Positions 7,370 through 15,655 of a DNA stretch of 27,302 bases are shown one piece after another. The stretch is taken from the NCBI GenBank assembly GCA_015521095.1, contig WAOU01000027.1:1-27302 (forward strand), given 5' to 3'. This DNA is from Desulfurococcales archaeon. Its GTDB lineage: Archaea > Thermoproteota > Thermoprotei_A > Sulfolobales > Acidilobaceae. Both the position numbers and the translations under genes were made by a program. Positions within the stretch are counted from its first letter, which is position 1; every line of letters starts with the position of its first letter. The notes under the pieces were generated by a model, which saw only the letters and a program-made list of their open reading frames with translations, had not been told where the DNA came from and did not search any database.

Positions 7370-7916
7370 TTCTTATCTCCTCTACATATCTAAGAAACCT
7401 GGAAGTGATGACGTCGCGGTTCTGCCTGGTCATATATAGGATTACACCTTTCCTCTCTACAAGACGATATACCTCGGGATCACTTGTTTTCAGCCTTCGA
7501 TGAACAACGCCTATGACCGGCTTATTGCCTAGAAGGACGTCTATTATCAAGTTTCTAAGACTCGAAACCTTCAGTTCCATGGGGCCAATTTCATCGATTA
7601 TAATTATATCGACATCACTACCAAGAAGTTCACCACGTAAAATCTCAACCGCTTCATTCACATAATCAACACAGACACCATATCTTCCTACTCTAACAGG
7701 AGAATGATATCCTCTCCGTGCAAGACACCATTCTCTGCCCCTGAGATCTCGTATGTTAAAACCTCGCCTGTAACCCTCGCTTGACCTCAGCTCGGGAGCT
7801 AGGAATCCTGCGAGACGACATGATTTTTCTAGAATCTCAACTGCCTTGTATACTGCGGTTGTCTTCCCGCTCCCCGGCTCTCCTGTGAGAAAGATTCCCC
7901 TAGGTCTCGTCATCAT
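7350..7916 (-). CDS. Nucleoside-triphosphatase, THEP1 type
   Basis: A small P-loop NTPase that hydrolyses ATP, GTP and other nucleotides in vitro; its cellular role is unclear. Counting from the ATG at 7916, the Walker A loop GEPGSGKT is at residues 12-19 and a Walker B strand DIIIIDEIGPME follows mid-protein. The ending VVHRRLKTSDPEVYRL fits the family. A GTG at 7937 would add seven residues, but family members begin just before the first strand, which favours 7916 (or the adjacent ATG at 7913). The start lies inside the end of the COG1395 regulator gene and the end lies inside trm1, so the three genes form a tightly packed operon. Confidence 0.9.
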   Translation of the reverse strand: MMTRPRGIFLTGEPGSGKTTAVYKAVEILEKSCRLAGFLAPELRSSEGYRRGFNIRDLRGREWCLARRGYHSPVRVGRYGVCVDYVNEAVEILRGELLGSDVDIIIIDEIGPMELKVSSLRNLIIDVLLGNKPVIGVVHRRLKTSDPEVYRLVERKGVILYMTRQNRDVITSRFLRYVEEIRNEHCSY

Positions 7917-8886
7917 CGTTCTTCTTTCGCTGTCCACTTTCAGCGACCATTCTCATAAATTCCCATGAATTATAGGCTAATATTCCTTCCTTACGAAGCT
8001 CCTGGGCAACCTTTTTCTTCTCAACTATTACATATCTCTCTTCTACATCAACCGTATCAGCCATCCGGTTGAGATAATAGATTTTCTCAATAATTCTATG
8101 ACTACTCTCCCTAGGATGCTCCACTAGGACCGTGATCTTGTCCTCGGATCCCTTTCTTGCAGTAAGGTCTACGACAGTCCTCTTAGCATGAGCTATACTA
8201 TATCCCTTAGACAGGAGGGCGTTCGCGATTTTCTGTTCGGTCTCTGTATCGAACATTAACGATGATGTACGAGGATGTCTTCTTACGGGCTTAAAGATGT
8301 TGACTGGTTTAACGATATCCTCTCCCAGAACCTTGATTAGTTTCTCTCCTTTCTCTATGCTGGGCTCCATGTTTCCTTTCTCGTACTCGTATATTGCTCT
8401 CCTGGAGACACCAACTAGTAATGCTAGATCGCCTAGGCTCATATTCTTTTCAAGGCGCTTCTCCTTTAGTTTTCTACCGTCGATACTCAGCTTGAAGCAG
8501 TCCTTTCCCTCATAGATATAGATCTGTTCTTTTCCTGAGAGAATATTATTCAAGGTCTCAGGAGTTACAATCCTAACTCCGCCCCTCTCATAAGCGACGC
8601 CGTCAATTAGAGGAGTATCAGACCTGTATACGGAGACTATTATTGCGGGAACCTCTAGGACAGAAGATAAATTATGCAGTTCCTGGATCTCGCTTCTAGG
8701 AAGTGAATCTGCATCATAGGCTACTTTTACAAGGAGTTTCTTACCGTTTCTAAACTTAACCACTAGATCAACGCTTCGTCTCTCAATACTCTTAGGGTAT
8801 TCGAGAACTACAAGTTGCTCTGCATGCTTATACAGTACTGCCAGCGTCTGATAGAGTAGTTCTTTTGTAGCAGCATCTTTAATCAT
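7900..8886 (-). CDS. COG1395-family HTH transcriptional regulator
   Basis: A predicted DNA-binding regulator of a family found across archaea. A N-terminal alpha/beta domain resembling a restriction-endonuclease-like fold (LVVLEYPKSIERRSVDLVVKF...LLVKVAYDADSL) precedes an XRE-type helix-turn-helix (LKEKRLEKNMSLGDLALL then GVSRRAIYEYEKGNMEP). A C-terminal domain of about 130 residues follows, ending in the acidic NDDDET tail. I start it at the ATG at 8886 because GGAGAT sits just before it and a TATA-like element (about 8943-8951) predicts transcription from near 8920. The reading frame extends back to an ATG at 8961, but that lies upstream of the promoter. It is the first gene of the operon with the THEP1 NTPase and trm1, and its targets are unknown. 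Confidence 0.87.
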   Translation of the reverse strand: MIKDAATKELLYQTLAVLYKHAEQLVVLEYPKSIERRSVDLVVKFRNGKKLLVKVAYDADSLPRSEIQELHNLSSVLEVPAIIVSVYRSDTPLIDGVAYERGGVRIVTPETLNNILSGKEQIYIYEGKDCFKLSIDGRKLKEKRLEKNMSLGDLALLVGVSRRAIYEYEKGNMEPSIEKGEKLIKVLGEDIVKPVNIFKPVRRHPRTSSLMFDTETEQKIANALLSKGYSIAHAKRTVVDLTARKGSEDKITVLVEHPRESSHRIIEKIYYLNRMADTVDVEERYVIVEKKKVAQELRKEGILAYNSWEFMRMVAESGQRKKNDDDET

Positions 8887-8942
8887 AGTGCATCTCCTTA
8901 TCCGTTCCATTATACATAATATGTACTCCTCAATGTTAAAAT

Positions 8943-8951
8943 AGTATATTT
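8943..8951 (-). promoter_or_regulatory. TATA-like element for the COG1395-THEP1-trm1 operon
   Basis: Read on the minus strand the stretch is AATATACTA, preceded by purines (GGAA) as in a BRE. It is 57-65 bases upstream of the preferred start ATG at 8886, which would leave a leader of roughly 35 bases containing a GGAGAT ribosome binding site. It was chosen by position and composition only. Confidence 0.4.
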
Positions 8952-9065
8952 TCCATGGCACCTTGAGAACCTAAGCAACGCATCCCGTAGATATCAACGT
9001 GGAACAATATTCAGAGGAATCCAAGGGAAGGATGCGGGGGCAAACACGGCATTACGGTACTCATG

Positions 9066-9470
9066 CTATGATCCATTTACACCATTATGACCGTGAGGCG
9101 GACAATTTGCCTTCTTAGCTGCCTCATTAAGCTGTGAACATAGAGTACACACCAAGTCTTTATACTGGACATAGGCAGAATCCGTATAGAGACCACGGTT
9201 CCTAATTATTACATCAGCCATTTTCTCGATTACACGATAATAGTCTTGATTCATAAGTAGTTGTTCGATTAGTTTTGTGCCTCTCTCACCTTTCATGTAG
9301 TTTGTCACGGATGCAGGCGTTATTCCGAGTAACTTTGCCACGTGGTACCTTGTAAGATTGCGGTGCTCGATAAGATACTTTACTAGTGCTGCTCTTATCG
9401 ATGGTATTATTAGTCTTGACGCCTTCTCGCATGGTAGCTCTGCTAGCGGCATGTTTTGTTTACCCCGCAT
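9066..9470 (-). CDS. Small HTH transcriptional regulator (COG2522-like)
   Basis: A 134-residue protein with an XRE-like helix-turn-helix: AALVKYLIEHRNLTRYHVAK followed by LLGITPASVTNYMKGERG, near residues 28-65. Upstream, the LPCEKASRLIIPSIRAALVK stretch matches the way COG2522 regulators begin. The C-terminal part carries cysteines (LVCTLCSQL and a later Cys-Pro) that could bind metal, and the tail is His/Asn-rich. The start is ambiguous: GTG at 9473, ATG at 9470, or ATG at 9449-9452, the last giving the MPLAELPCE start nearest the family. It is divergent from the disulfide oxidoreductase across about 140 bases, so it may regulate that gene; this is only inference. Confidence 0.82.
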   Translation of the reverse strand: MRGKQNMPLAELPCEKASRLIIPSIRAALVKYLIEHRNLTRYHVAKLLGITPASVTNYMKGERGTKLIEQLLMNQDYYRVIEKMADVIIRNRGLYTDSAYVQYKDLVCTLCSQLNEAAKKANCPPHGHNGVNGS

Positions 9471-9610
9471 CACGCTGTTTGTGAGAGTGTAACTGTTATC
9501 GATTGGAGTTGTCCATTCAATGATTTTGTCTGATAAGACTTAAATCTAGCTAATCTATATAGAAGGGTAAATAGTCCTGTTAACGATTCAAGTATGGCAG
9601 GTGCATAGAG

Positions 9611-10345
9611 ATGCCGGACTACTACACGATAGATACAAGTGAAGCATTCCAAAGAGAGCTCCAGGAGACGCTACTTGACATGGTTAATCCTGTGACCGTA
9701 GACGTGTTCATAGGACCAAACTGTGAGACCTGTGACGACACGATCCTACTACTCAAAATGATGGAAGATAACAGCCCCAAAGAGAACGGTGAGCCAAAGC
9801 TGAAAGTTAGAATATTCGATAAATCGGTAGAAAAACATCTAGAAGAATTCAAGAGGCAGAACGTCGAGAGAGTTCCAACAGTAACAATGATAGATGGTTA
9901 TATTAGATACACTGGAATACCAGCGGGAGAGGAGATAAGAGGACTCATAGAGACTATTCTCAGAATAAGCGAAGGAGACTCGGGACTAGAAGAACACACT
10001 GGGGCACAACTAGAAAAACTTAAGGAGAAAGTACACATCGAAGTAATCGTGACACCTTCATGCCCATATTGTCCATACGCGGCTCTGCTAGCAAACATGT
10101 TCGCCTACGAAGCTTATAAGAGAGGAAACCCCAAGGTGATAGCAGACACAGTAGAGGCATATGAGAACAGCGATATAGCAGACAAGTACGGTGTGACAAG
10201 CGTTCCAGCAATCGCAATTAACGGAAAGATGGCGTTCATAGGAGTACCGTATGAAGAAGACTTTATACGATATGTTGTCGCGGCTTCAGAAGGACGCCTA
10301 GAAGAAATACTACTCAAAGACTATGGCGATGCAACGGGACTATAA
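9611..10345 (+). CDS. Protein disulfide oxidoreductase with two thioredoxin folds
   Basis: Hyperthermophile PDO makes, breaks and shuffles disulfide bonds in cytoplasmic proteins, which are unusually disulfide-rich in crenarchaea. The 244-residue protein has two thioredoxin-like units. Unit one has CETC at residues 38-41 and a cis-Pro region VERVPTVTMIDGYI. Unit two has CPYC at 151-154 and VTSVPAIAINGKMAFIG. The second active site matches the classic CPYC; the first differs from the CQYC I recall in Pyrococcus. An AGGTG site (about 9599-9603) precedes the ATG. Length and layout are normal for the family. It is transcribed away from a small HTH regulator. Confidence 0.93.
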   Translation: MPDYYTIDTSEAFQRELQETLLDMVNPVTVDVFIGPNCETCDDTILLLKMMEDNSPKENGEPKLKVRIFDKSVEKHLEEFKRQNVERVPTVTMIDGYIRYTGIPAGEEIRGLIETILRISEGDSGLEEHTGAQLEKLKEKVHIEVIVTPSCPYCPYAALLANMFAYEAYKRGNPKVIADTVEAYENSDIADKYGVTSVPAIAINGKMAFIGVPYEEDFIRYVVAASEGRLEEILLKDYGDATGL

Positions 10346-10384
10346 CGTAAAATCATTCTAACATAACATAATTTTCAGAAATAA

Positions 10385-11686
10385 CTAGCGGGATCGTTGT
10401 TTATTTCTCAGCTTAAACAGTGGTTTCCTCACGTTTATTTCTACTTTATACCATGAACCCCAGGGTAACGGTATTCGTCCTAGCTCGTGTTGGAACAATA
10501 GTTGTTCTCGTTCACGACAGTCATCAATAAATGCTTGCTTAACAGGAGCCCTCACCCTTATCTCCGCAACACCATCACTCACCGGCGAGTACGCTAACAG
10601 GTGGAGAACCAGGGTATCTGGGTCAACACTGTAGACGAGAACAATACTATTACTCGATCTAATATGAGCTAAACCCTCAGTACAATACTCTATCGGCTTA
10701 TGAATTATTGAATCCTCTACTGCTAACCTTAAAGCAGTCAAGGGACCTCCAGGACTAATGCGAAGAGATCGATTATATTCTATCTCTAGTCTTCCAGGTT
10801 CTACTCTAACACGGAAAGGATACCGAGAGCCGATCGCTATGCTTTTACCCTCGTAGCCTGCTGACAAGGCTACAGTAGTAAACTCTTCCTCAAGTACCAC
10901 TTGTTCGACGAATCTATACGGATATAGCATAGCTATAGGTGTCTCGTAGAAGGGGCTCTTAATCTCTAAAGATCCTTTTCCGTCCTTATCCAAGATCGTT
11001 ATACTAGACTTTTTCCATACACTGGCTATCCAGCTCTCTCCTTCGTATACATCTAGCTGGAGCGTTTTAGAGGAGCCTATCGGAGTATAATAATTCTCCA
11101 GCCTAAATCCTCTAAGCTCCATACTGGTATCTGAGTCCTTAGAAGATGGCTGAAGGCATTCTCCGGATAATGAGAATCCATGGAGAGGATGAAGCCCTCC
11201 TGGGAAAACCTTGTAGAATCCAAGATCAAGGCAATGTCTACTGTTTAATTCAGCATTATCTATTATTATTGGAGAAATGAGTGGCCAACCTAGCGGGTTA
11301 ACGATCATGACGTTCTTTGAGCATGGTATTCCTAGTTTATCAAATAATCGTAGTGTGGACGAAAGATTATCTGTATCTATAGGGATGATGCTGGCCTCGA
11401 CTTCTCCACTAGGGTTATGAAGAAGCTCTGTATAGAGGGAGTTGTTATCGGCTACATAGTATGTTTTACCACAGCATCCTAGACTTAGATTAAGGTTTAT
11501 GGCTTTGCCGGGGTCTATTCCTAGGCGATATAGTGCATTTACAATACCAGGTAATCTGGTTAAATAACTAGGGGACTCTTGTAGGATTCTTAATGCTAAA
11601 CCTGTCCAGTCCGGTGAGCCGGGGGCTTTACAGTGAGTCGATGAGCCTGCTGATAATGTTTTCGGGGATTTGCCTAACGACGCCAA
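10385..11686 (-). CDS. Uncharacterised protein, 433 residues
   Basis: I do not recognise this protein. It has no signal peptide and no clear membrane segment. The first third is mixed alpha/beta with a Cys-Cys pair (SLGCCGKTYYV) and a Pro/Gly-rich stretch around FPGGLHPLHGF. The remainder looks rich in beta strands (repeated short hydrophobic runs with Gly/Pro turns), including an RIPLPWGSWYKVEI segment near the end. It might be a beta-sandwich or carbohydrate-active-enzyme-like domain, but I cannot support that. The start is a TTG at 11686 with no good ribosome site; no other near start fits better. It overlaps the upstream small gene by 59 bases, so the two are probably co-transcribed. Confidence 0.7.
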   Translation of the reverse strand: MASLGKSPKTLSAGSSTHCKAPGSPDWTGLALRILQESPSYLTRLPGIVNALYRLGIDPGKAINLNLSLGCCGKTYYVADNNSLYTELLHNPSGEVEASIIPIDTDNLSSTLRLFDKLGIPCSKNVMIVNPLGWPLISPIIIDNAELNSRHCLDLGFYKVFPGGLHPLHGFSLSGECLQPSSKDSDTSMELRGFRLENYYTPIGSSKTLQLDVYEGESWIASVWKKSSITILDKDGKGSLEIKSPFYETPIAMLYPYRFVEQVVLEEEFTTVALSAGYEGKSIAIGSRYPFRVRVEPGRLEIEYNRSLRISPGGPLTALRLAVEDSIIHKPIEYCTEGLAHIRSSNSIVLVYSVDPDTLVLHLLAYSPVSDGVAEIRVRAPVKQAFIDDCREREQLLFQHELGRIPLPWGSWYKVEINVRKPLFKLRNKQRSR

Positions 11687-11975
11687 ATAGCCTCTCTCCC
11701 TCTTCTAGATCCACGCTTCCGCCAATTGATTCTAATCTGCTAGCAATAGATGATGTGGCTTTCTTCCCCCTTATTAATACGTATAGAGAATACGTGTTCG
11801 AGGCTTTGTCTTCTTTGAGGGAGATTTTGACGCCTTCGAGGAAATTGTATGCGACAAGTTTTTTCTCGGTGACAAGCGATCCTGTGAGATTACTATATTT
11901 TATCTCTTTGAGGTATATCTTGTAGCCTTTGTTCTTGAGCGATCTAGCAATAGACTCCATACTTCCTCTACCCAT
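11628..11975 (-). CDS. Uncharacterised small protein, 115 residues
   Basis: Not recognised. It is a compact, basic, alpha/beta-looking protein with an N-terminal helix (ESIARSLKNKGYKIYL), several short strands and a C-terminal helix (RQIPENIISRLIDSL). There are no cysteines, no membrane segment and no known motif. ATG at 11975 is the first start; an in-frame ATG five codons later has a GAGG just ahead and is possible. Its 3' end overlaps the start of the 433-residue gene by 59 bases, which suggests a two-gene unit acting together. Codon use resembles the neighbours, so there is no sign of recent transfer. Confidence 0.65.
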   Translation of the reverse strand: MGRGSMESIARSLKNKGYKIYLKEIKYSNLTGSLVTEKKLVAYNFLEGVKISLKEDKASNTYSLYVLIRGKKATSSIASRLESIGGSVDLEEGERLFGVVRQIPENIISRLIDSL

Positions 11976-12275
11976 TGTATCGAATTATAGGGCAGGTGAT
12001 TGATAAAGGAGAGGGGGGTGTCGGGTCGCGGTAATTTCTTCACCGTTCTGGAGGGGGCAAGATGGCCTCATCCACCCTTGATAGTATCTTGTCGTATTTT
12101 GAGATAAAATAATCTAGTTGGAACCCCGGGGATTCTGGTTTTAAGGGATCAATCAGGGTTTCTAATTGATTCATCGCCAAGTATCATATTACTCTGGGAA
12201 GCTTCATAGAGAAGACGTGTTCATGAATGATATCTATGGATTCTTTTCACTCTAGATGATTGCTAGATACCCTAA
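11976..12275. other. 300-base intergenic stretch with two short SD-led reading frames
   Basis: The region lies between divergent genes. It is locally G-rich at 12008-12060. It holds two overlapping small plus-strand frames, each behind a strong purine site. A GTG frame of 29 codons (12018-12107) follows GGAG at 12008-12011. An ATG frame of 16 codons (12062-12112, MASSTLDSILSYFEIK) follows GGAGGGGG at about 12050-12057. Neither is recognisable. I found no box C/D, H/ACA, tRNA or clear hairpin here. It could hold leaders, a small RNA or gene remnants. Confidence 0.35.
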
Positions 12276-12650
12276 ATGGTATTACAGCAACAGTTGAGGC
12301 TCCGGGATCCTACCATGAGTGGATCATTAAGAATCCCTGGAGATGACAGTAATGAGGCTGGTGCAGGCAAGATGTCACAGTTATCCTATTGGCATATTAA
12401 ATGGGCAATACCTGCGGCGGTAGTTAATGTAGCCGCAAGAATAGGTGGAGGATGGAGCAAGCAACAGATAATGAGGGGACTTGAGGCACTATCAAATACT
12501 AGTGTTTCATGGGTTAGCGAACTCGCGCAAGAACTAGCTACTAACCCAGTTCTCCTCGACAGTATTCTGTATGAAATAAGGAATGGTATGAGGCCGGATC
12601 CTCAGCTTGTTGGCAAGATACTCTCAAGTATACGCCGGGAAGAGAGATAA
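12276..12650 (+). CDS. Uncharacterised small protein, 124 residues
   Basis: Not recognised. The first 30 or so residues are polar and low-complexity. The rest appears helical: a YWHIKWAIPAAVVNVAARIG helix, a GGWSKQQIMRGLEAL helix, and two more ending in QLVGKILSSIRREER. The WSKQQIMRGLEAL segment loosely resembles a DNA-binding helix but I would not call it. No start is well supported: ATG 12276 lacks a ribosome site, and in-frame ATG codons at residues 14 and 33 are possible, the latter with GGTG and GCAGG ahead. The gene converges with the HD phosphohydrolase gene, separated by 28 A/T-rich bases. Confidence 0.55.
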   Translation: MVLQQQLRLRDPTMSGSLRIPGDDSNEAGAGKMSQLSYWHIKWAIPAAVVNVAARIGGGWSKQQIMRGLEALSNTSVSWVSELAQELATNPVLLDSILYEIRNGMRPDPQLVGKILSSIRREER

Positions 12651-12678
12651 TCTTAATATTTATAATATTATTATTAGG

Positions 12679-14412
12679 TTAGGCTCTTAGATAGTTCTTG
12701 ATCATATTCTCTAATACTCTTGAGAGACTATTCCTTAGCACGGATCTTATCGTGAATATTGCTTTATGGGTTTTCTCATCGTCGGAGTATACGAATACGT
12801 ACAGAAGGATTACGGAACTTACTTTTGCTAATGCATTTAGATATAAAGAGTTAAATTGACGATGCATTTTCAGGCTTTCTGCGTTAAAGATAGTTCGTTT
12901 GTCAAAATCTACTATAATATTATCTTGGTCTATTTCGTTTCCGAGTTCTTTTCTTATGCGCTCTATTATGGAATCCTGTATTTCTTCTGTGGATGCTAAT
13001 ATGCTGGTGAAGACTTGATTAACGATGTCAAGGGCGTCTCTGTCTCCACTGTATTTTTGTATGATTGTAAGAAGGCTGTCGGGTCTTTTTACAAGAGATA
13101 CTGGGAGAAGGTCTCTTCTACTGAATATGCTTTTGGCCCATCTGGATGCTATATTGTCTTTTGCATGGATCATCTTAGTGATAAGGTATTCGAGGTCTGA
13201 GTCCGTGTAGAGGAACTTCTGCTGTACTATGAGATTAGCCATATGTACGGGATCATAGAGCAGAGAGGGCGTATCGAGGTGTTTCCTTAGCTCGCTTGGA
13301 ACTATTTCATCCCATACCCTGAATAATCCTTCTATTATCTTGTTGAGTGCAATGTTTATTGCGAGACTCTTGTGATGATAGTATACACTCTTGTACATCT
13401 TATATCTTGCATCGAAGATGTCTTCGAGGCTACTCATACTCTTATCGTGTATTGATAATTGAAGTTCTCCATTCTCATCTCTTATAATATCTAGTCCATG
13501 TACTAGTCTGTCCGTGTCAATTATCCCATATACAACACCTGTCATCTCACCGTCTCTTTCCAAATAATCTAGTCTATCAGCATCAAACACATCGTGAGAT
13601 ATAAGGCTTCCCAGCAATCTCAAAGCACTTGTCTTAAAGCCCAAGTACTCGGAAGCATCGTCTATAAAGAAATTGCCTCTAAGAATGTTAGAGACAGTTC
13701 TTAGAAGCTCTACTGAGTCGCCACCATAGTTCTGCTTGACATAATCCGATAATACATCAATATACTCAAGCGTAAAGACCTCATGAAGCTTTTTAGTCCT
13801 TGTGAGAGGAGAATATCTCCTAGTAATTTCCTTAATCTCCTGCCTAAAGCCCTCGGGGATACGTTGATCCAGAGCAGAAGCCCACATGCTCATGTCTATG
13901 ATTGTTTGTAGGCTTATCTCGAGCTGATGGCTAAATGGAAAGTGTCCTATGTCGTGTAATAGTCCGAGCAGCCTAGCCGTTTTCACAAAATTGTCCGGAC
14001 CTATATCGCACCTAGCAAAAATTTCCCTGCACAAGTCGCTATTTCTCTGAGCTATATGGGATATCCTTTCAGCCATTATACCGGCTAAGTGCATTACTCC
14101 GATACTATGGCTGAATCTAGTATGAGTAGCTCCGGGAAACACAAGGTTGCTTAGTCCCAGTTGCTTTATATTGTGTAGCCTTCTTAGAAACGGATGTTGC
14201 ATTAGCGTGTATTCGAGATCACTATATGATATAAAACCGTGAATAGGATCTCTTATTATTCCCCTATAGTTTATCGTGGATTGTTTCTCGGGCATTATCG
14301 GTTTATGCATTTCGATACACCGCTGATATGAGGGATGTTTTGATTCAGGCATCACGGTTCTAGGTGTTCCGTTTATCACTAGTCCGGTTATAGATAATAT
14401 TATATTGTGCAT
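12679..14412 (-). CDS. HD-domain phosphohydrolase (COG1078, dNTPase/SAMHD1-like)
   Basis: The N-terminal core has the hallmarks of the HD family related to dNTP triphosphohydrolases: the RGIIRDPIHGFI opening, RRLHNIKQLGL, GATHTRFSHSIGVMHLA, then the metal motif LLHDIGHFPFSH (HD at residues 153-154) and the later SHDVFDADRLDYLERD aspartate near residue 279. These are the H...HD...D ligands for metal. The substrate could be a deoxynucleotide but is not shown. The C-terminal 250 residues are helical. About 45 residues precede the conserved part; the ATG at 14412 is at or just ahead of the transcription start predicted from a TTTAAAAA element, so a later ATG (14352, 14310 or 14295) may be real. 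Confidence 0.9.
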   Translation of the reverse strand: MHNIILSITGLVINGTPRTVMPESKHPSYQRCIEMHKPIMPEKQSTINYRGIIRDPIHGFISYSDLEYTLMQHPFLRRLHNIKQLGLSNLVFPGATHTRFSHSIGVMHLAGIMAERISHIAQRNSDLCREIFARCDIGPDNFVKTARLLGLLHDIGHFPFSHQLEISLQTIIDMSMWASALDQRIPEGFRQEIKEITRRYSPLTRTKKLHEVFTLEYIDVLSDYVKQNYGGDSVELLRTVSNILRGNFFIDDASEYLGFKTSALRLLGSLISHDVFDADRLDYLERDGEMTGVVYGIIDTDRLVHGLDIIRDENGELQLSIHDKSMSSLEDIFDARYKMYKSVYYHHKSLAINIALNKIIEGLFRVWDEIVPSELRKHLDTPSLLYDPVHMANLIVQQKFLYTDSDLEYLITKMIHAKDNIASRWAKSIFSRRDLLPVSLVKRPDSLLTIIQKYSGDRDALDIVNQVFTSILASTEEIQDSIIERIRKELGNEIDQDNIIVDFDKRTIFNAESLKMHRQFNSLYLNALAKVSSVILLYVFVYSDDEKTHKAIFTIRSVLRNSLSRVLENMIKNYLRA

Positions 14413-14506
14413 CAATATATGTAGCTGTTTAAAAATCTAAACAATACATCATGCTATCCGGGAAATCTAAGAAATCTAACATTTAGGCCATAGATGAGGG
14501 ACCAGG

Positions 14507-15574
14507 ATGAAAGCAGACATACACATAGTAGGGGCAGGACCGGCAGGAGCGACGCTGGCCTATCACTTGTCTAAGAAAGGGTATACGGTCCACGTTTACG
14601 AGGCGGCACATAAGCCTGGAATGAAGCCGTGTGGAAGAGCTATCCCTGGAGTGGAGGGAATCGGAGTAAATATACCGGAGAACTGTATCCAGAGGCCCTT
14701 GAGAGGCGCTAAACTCTATGTAGATGGAGAAGAAGTATTCGATCTCCACGGATTGAATGGATACATAATAGATAGAACATGCATGTTCCAGGCGTTGATT
14801 AACGAATCCGGAGCAGAAGTATTTTACAGATCGCGATATGATCCCAATACATCAACTGTACGAGTCAATGGCTCGGACAAAATAACAATACCATCCAGCG
14901 CCATCCTAGTAAATGCAGGAGGCCACGCATTCTATCCAGGCGAGAAAATAAACGCTATACAATACATTTACGAGACCAGTATCCTCGACGAACAAGACAC
15001 GATAGAAGTATACTTTGATACCAAATTAATAGGCTATTATTGGGTATTCCCTAGTACACCAGGATACGCCGAAGTAGGAGTAGGTGGATATGCTGACTTC
15101 AACACGCTAAGAGTCCTTCTCGAAAAGTTCACATCAAGAGATCCAAGATTCAGGGATAAGACTCTATCCAAAATAGAAGGAGCAAGAATAGCTGTTGGAG
15201 GCATCAAGATAAGCAAATACAATGGCTCCATAACTATAGGAGAGGCAGCAGGCTTTGTTCTTCCACTAACAGGAGAGGGTATCAGGCCGAGTATGCTGTC
15301 GGCGTTATCATTAGCAGATGCGATAGAGAAAGGAAAGAATCCTGTCAAAGCTCTTGAAAAGAGCAAGATAGCTGAATCGATAATGATACAGAGACGAATC
15401 CTGGAAGGTGTCAAGAAATTAAGCGTACCCGAGAGACGTGAACTCCTGCGGAATATCCCTGGAGATCTCCACGCCTCGATAGCGCTAGGAAACATTAGTA
15501 AGATGAGCATTACGAAGACTCTCGTATCGAAGCCAAAGATAGCAAAGATGTTGATAAAAATGGCATTCTCGTAG
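14507..15574 (+). CDS. Geranylgeranyl reductase family flavoprotein
   Basis: Members saturate the double bonds of archaeal geranylgeranyl lipids using bound FAD. The 355-residue protein starts with the dinucleotide fold HIVGAGPAGATLAYHLSKKG and a KPCGRAIP motif where the family keeps a PCG. The middle has YYWVFPSTPGYAEVGVGG, and the FAD-contact motif GEAAGFVLPLTGEGIRPSM is clear. These match the GGR family rather than other flavin monooxygenases. It is a little short (archaeal lipid GGRs are often 390-450), so the exact substrate, membrane lipid or polyprenol, is open. It begins with ATG 14507 and is divergent from the HD gene. An Lrp-type regulator follows 81 bases later. Confidence 0.85.
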   Translation: MKADIHIVGAGPAGATLAYHLSKKGYTVHVYEAAHKPGMKPCGRAIPGVEGIGVNIPENCIQRPLRGAKLYVDGEEVFDLHGLNGYIIDRTCMFQALINESGAEVFYRSRYDPNTSTVRVNGSDKITIPSSAILVNAGGHAFYPGEKINAIQYIYETSILDEQDTIEVYFDTKLIGYYWVFPSTPGYAEVGVGGYADFNTLRVLLEKFTSRDPRFRDKTLSKIEGARIAVGGIKISKYNGSITIGEAAGFVLPLTGEGIRPSMLSALSLADAIEKGKNPVKALEKSKIAESIMIQRRILEGVKKLSVPERRELLRNIPGDLHASIALGNISKMSITKTLVSKPKIAKMLIKMAFS

Positions 15575-15655
15575 AGTAAACTATTGTATGGCGTCTTTAT
15601 CTTAACGCAGTAATTATTCGTCTAGTTAATCCTACATATCTAAGGGTGTATTGGG

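Noticed and set aside
7404..7410. GTGATGA resembling a C box of a C/D guide RNA, antisense to the THEP1 gene
   Set aside because: No D box (CTGA) at a suitable distance and no C'/D' pair; the match lies in coding DNA.
7907..7916. ATGATGA on the minus strand as a possible C box
   Set aside because: It is explained by the acidic NDDDET end of the COG1395 gene and the start of THEP1; no D box follows.
8979..9036. Inverted repeat CGCATCC / GGATGCG considered as a second H/ACA or small RNA
   Set aside because: Neither strand has ACA right after the stem, there is no upper stem or G.A kink motif, and the 7-bp arms are far apart, so chance is a fair explanation.
11593..11925. 110-codon plus-strand reading frame opposite the two unknown genes
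   Set aside because: It is antisense to better-supported overlapping genes, has no ribosome site, and its composition is Ser/Leu-rich as expected for a shadow frame.
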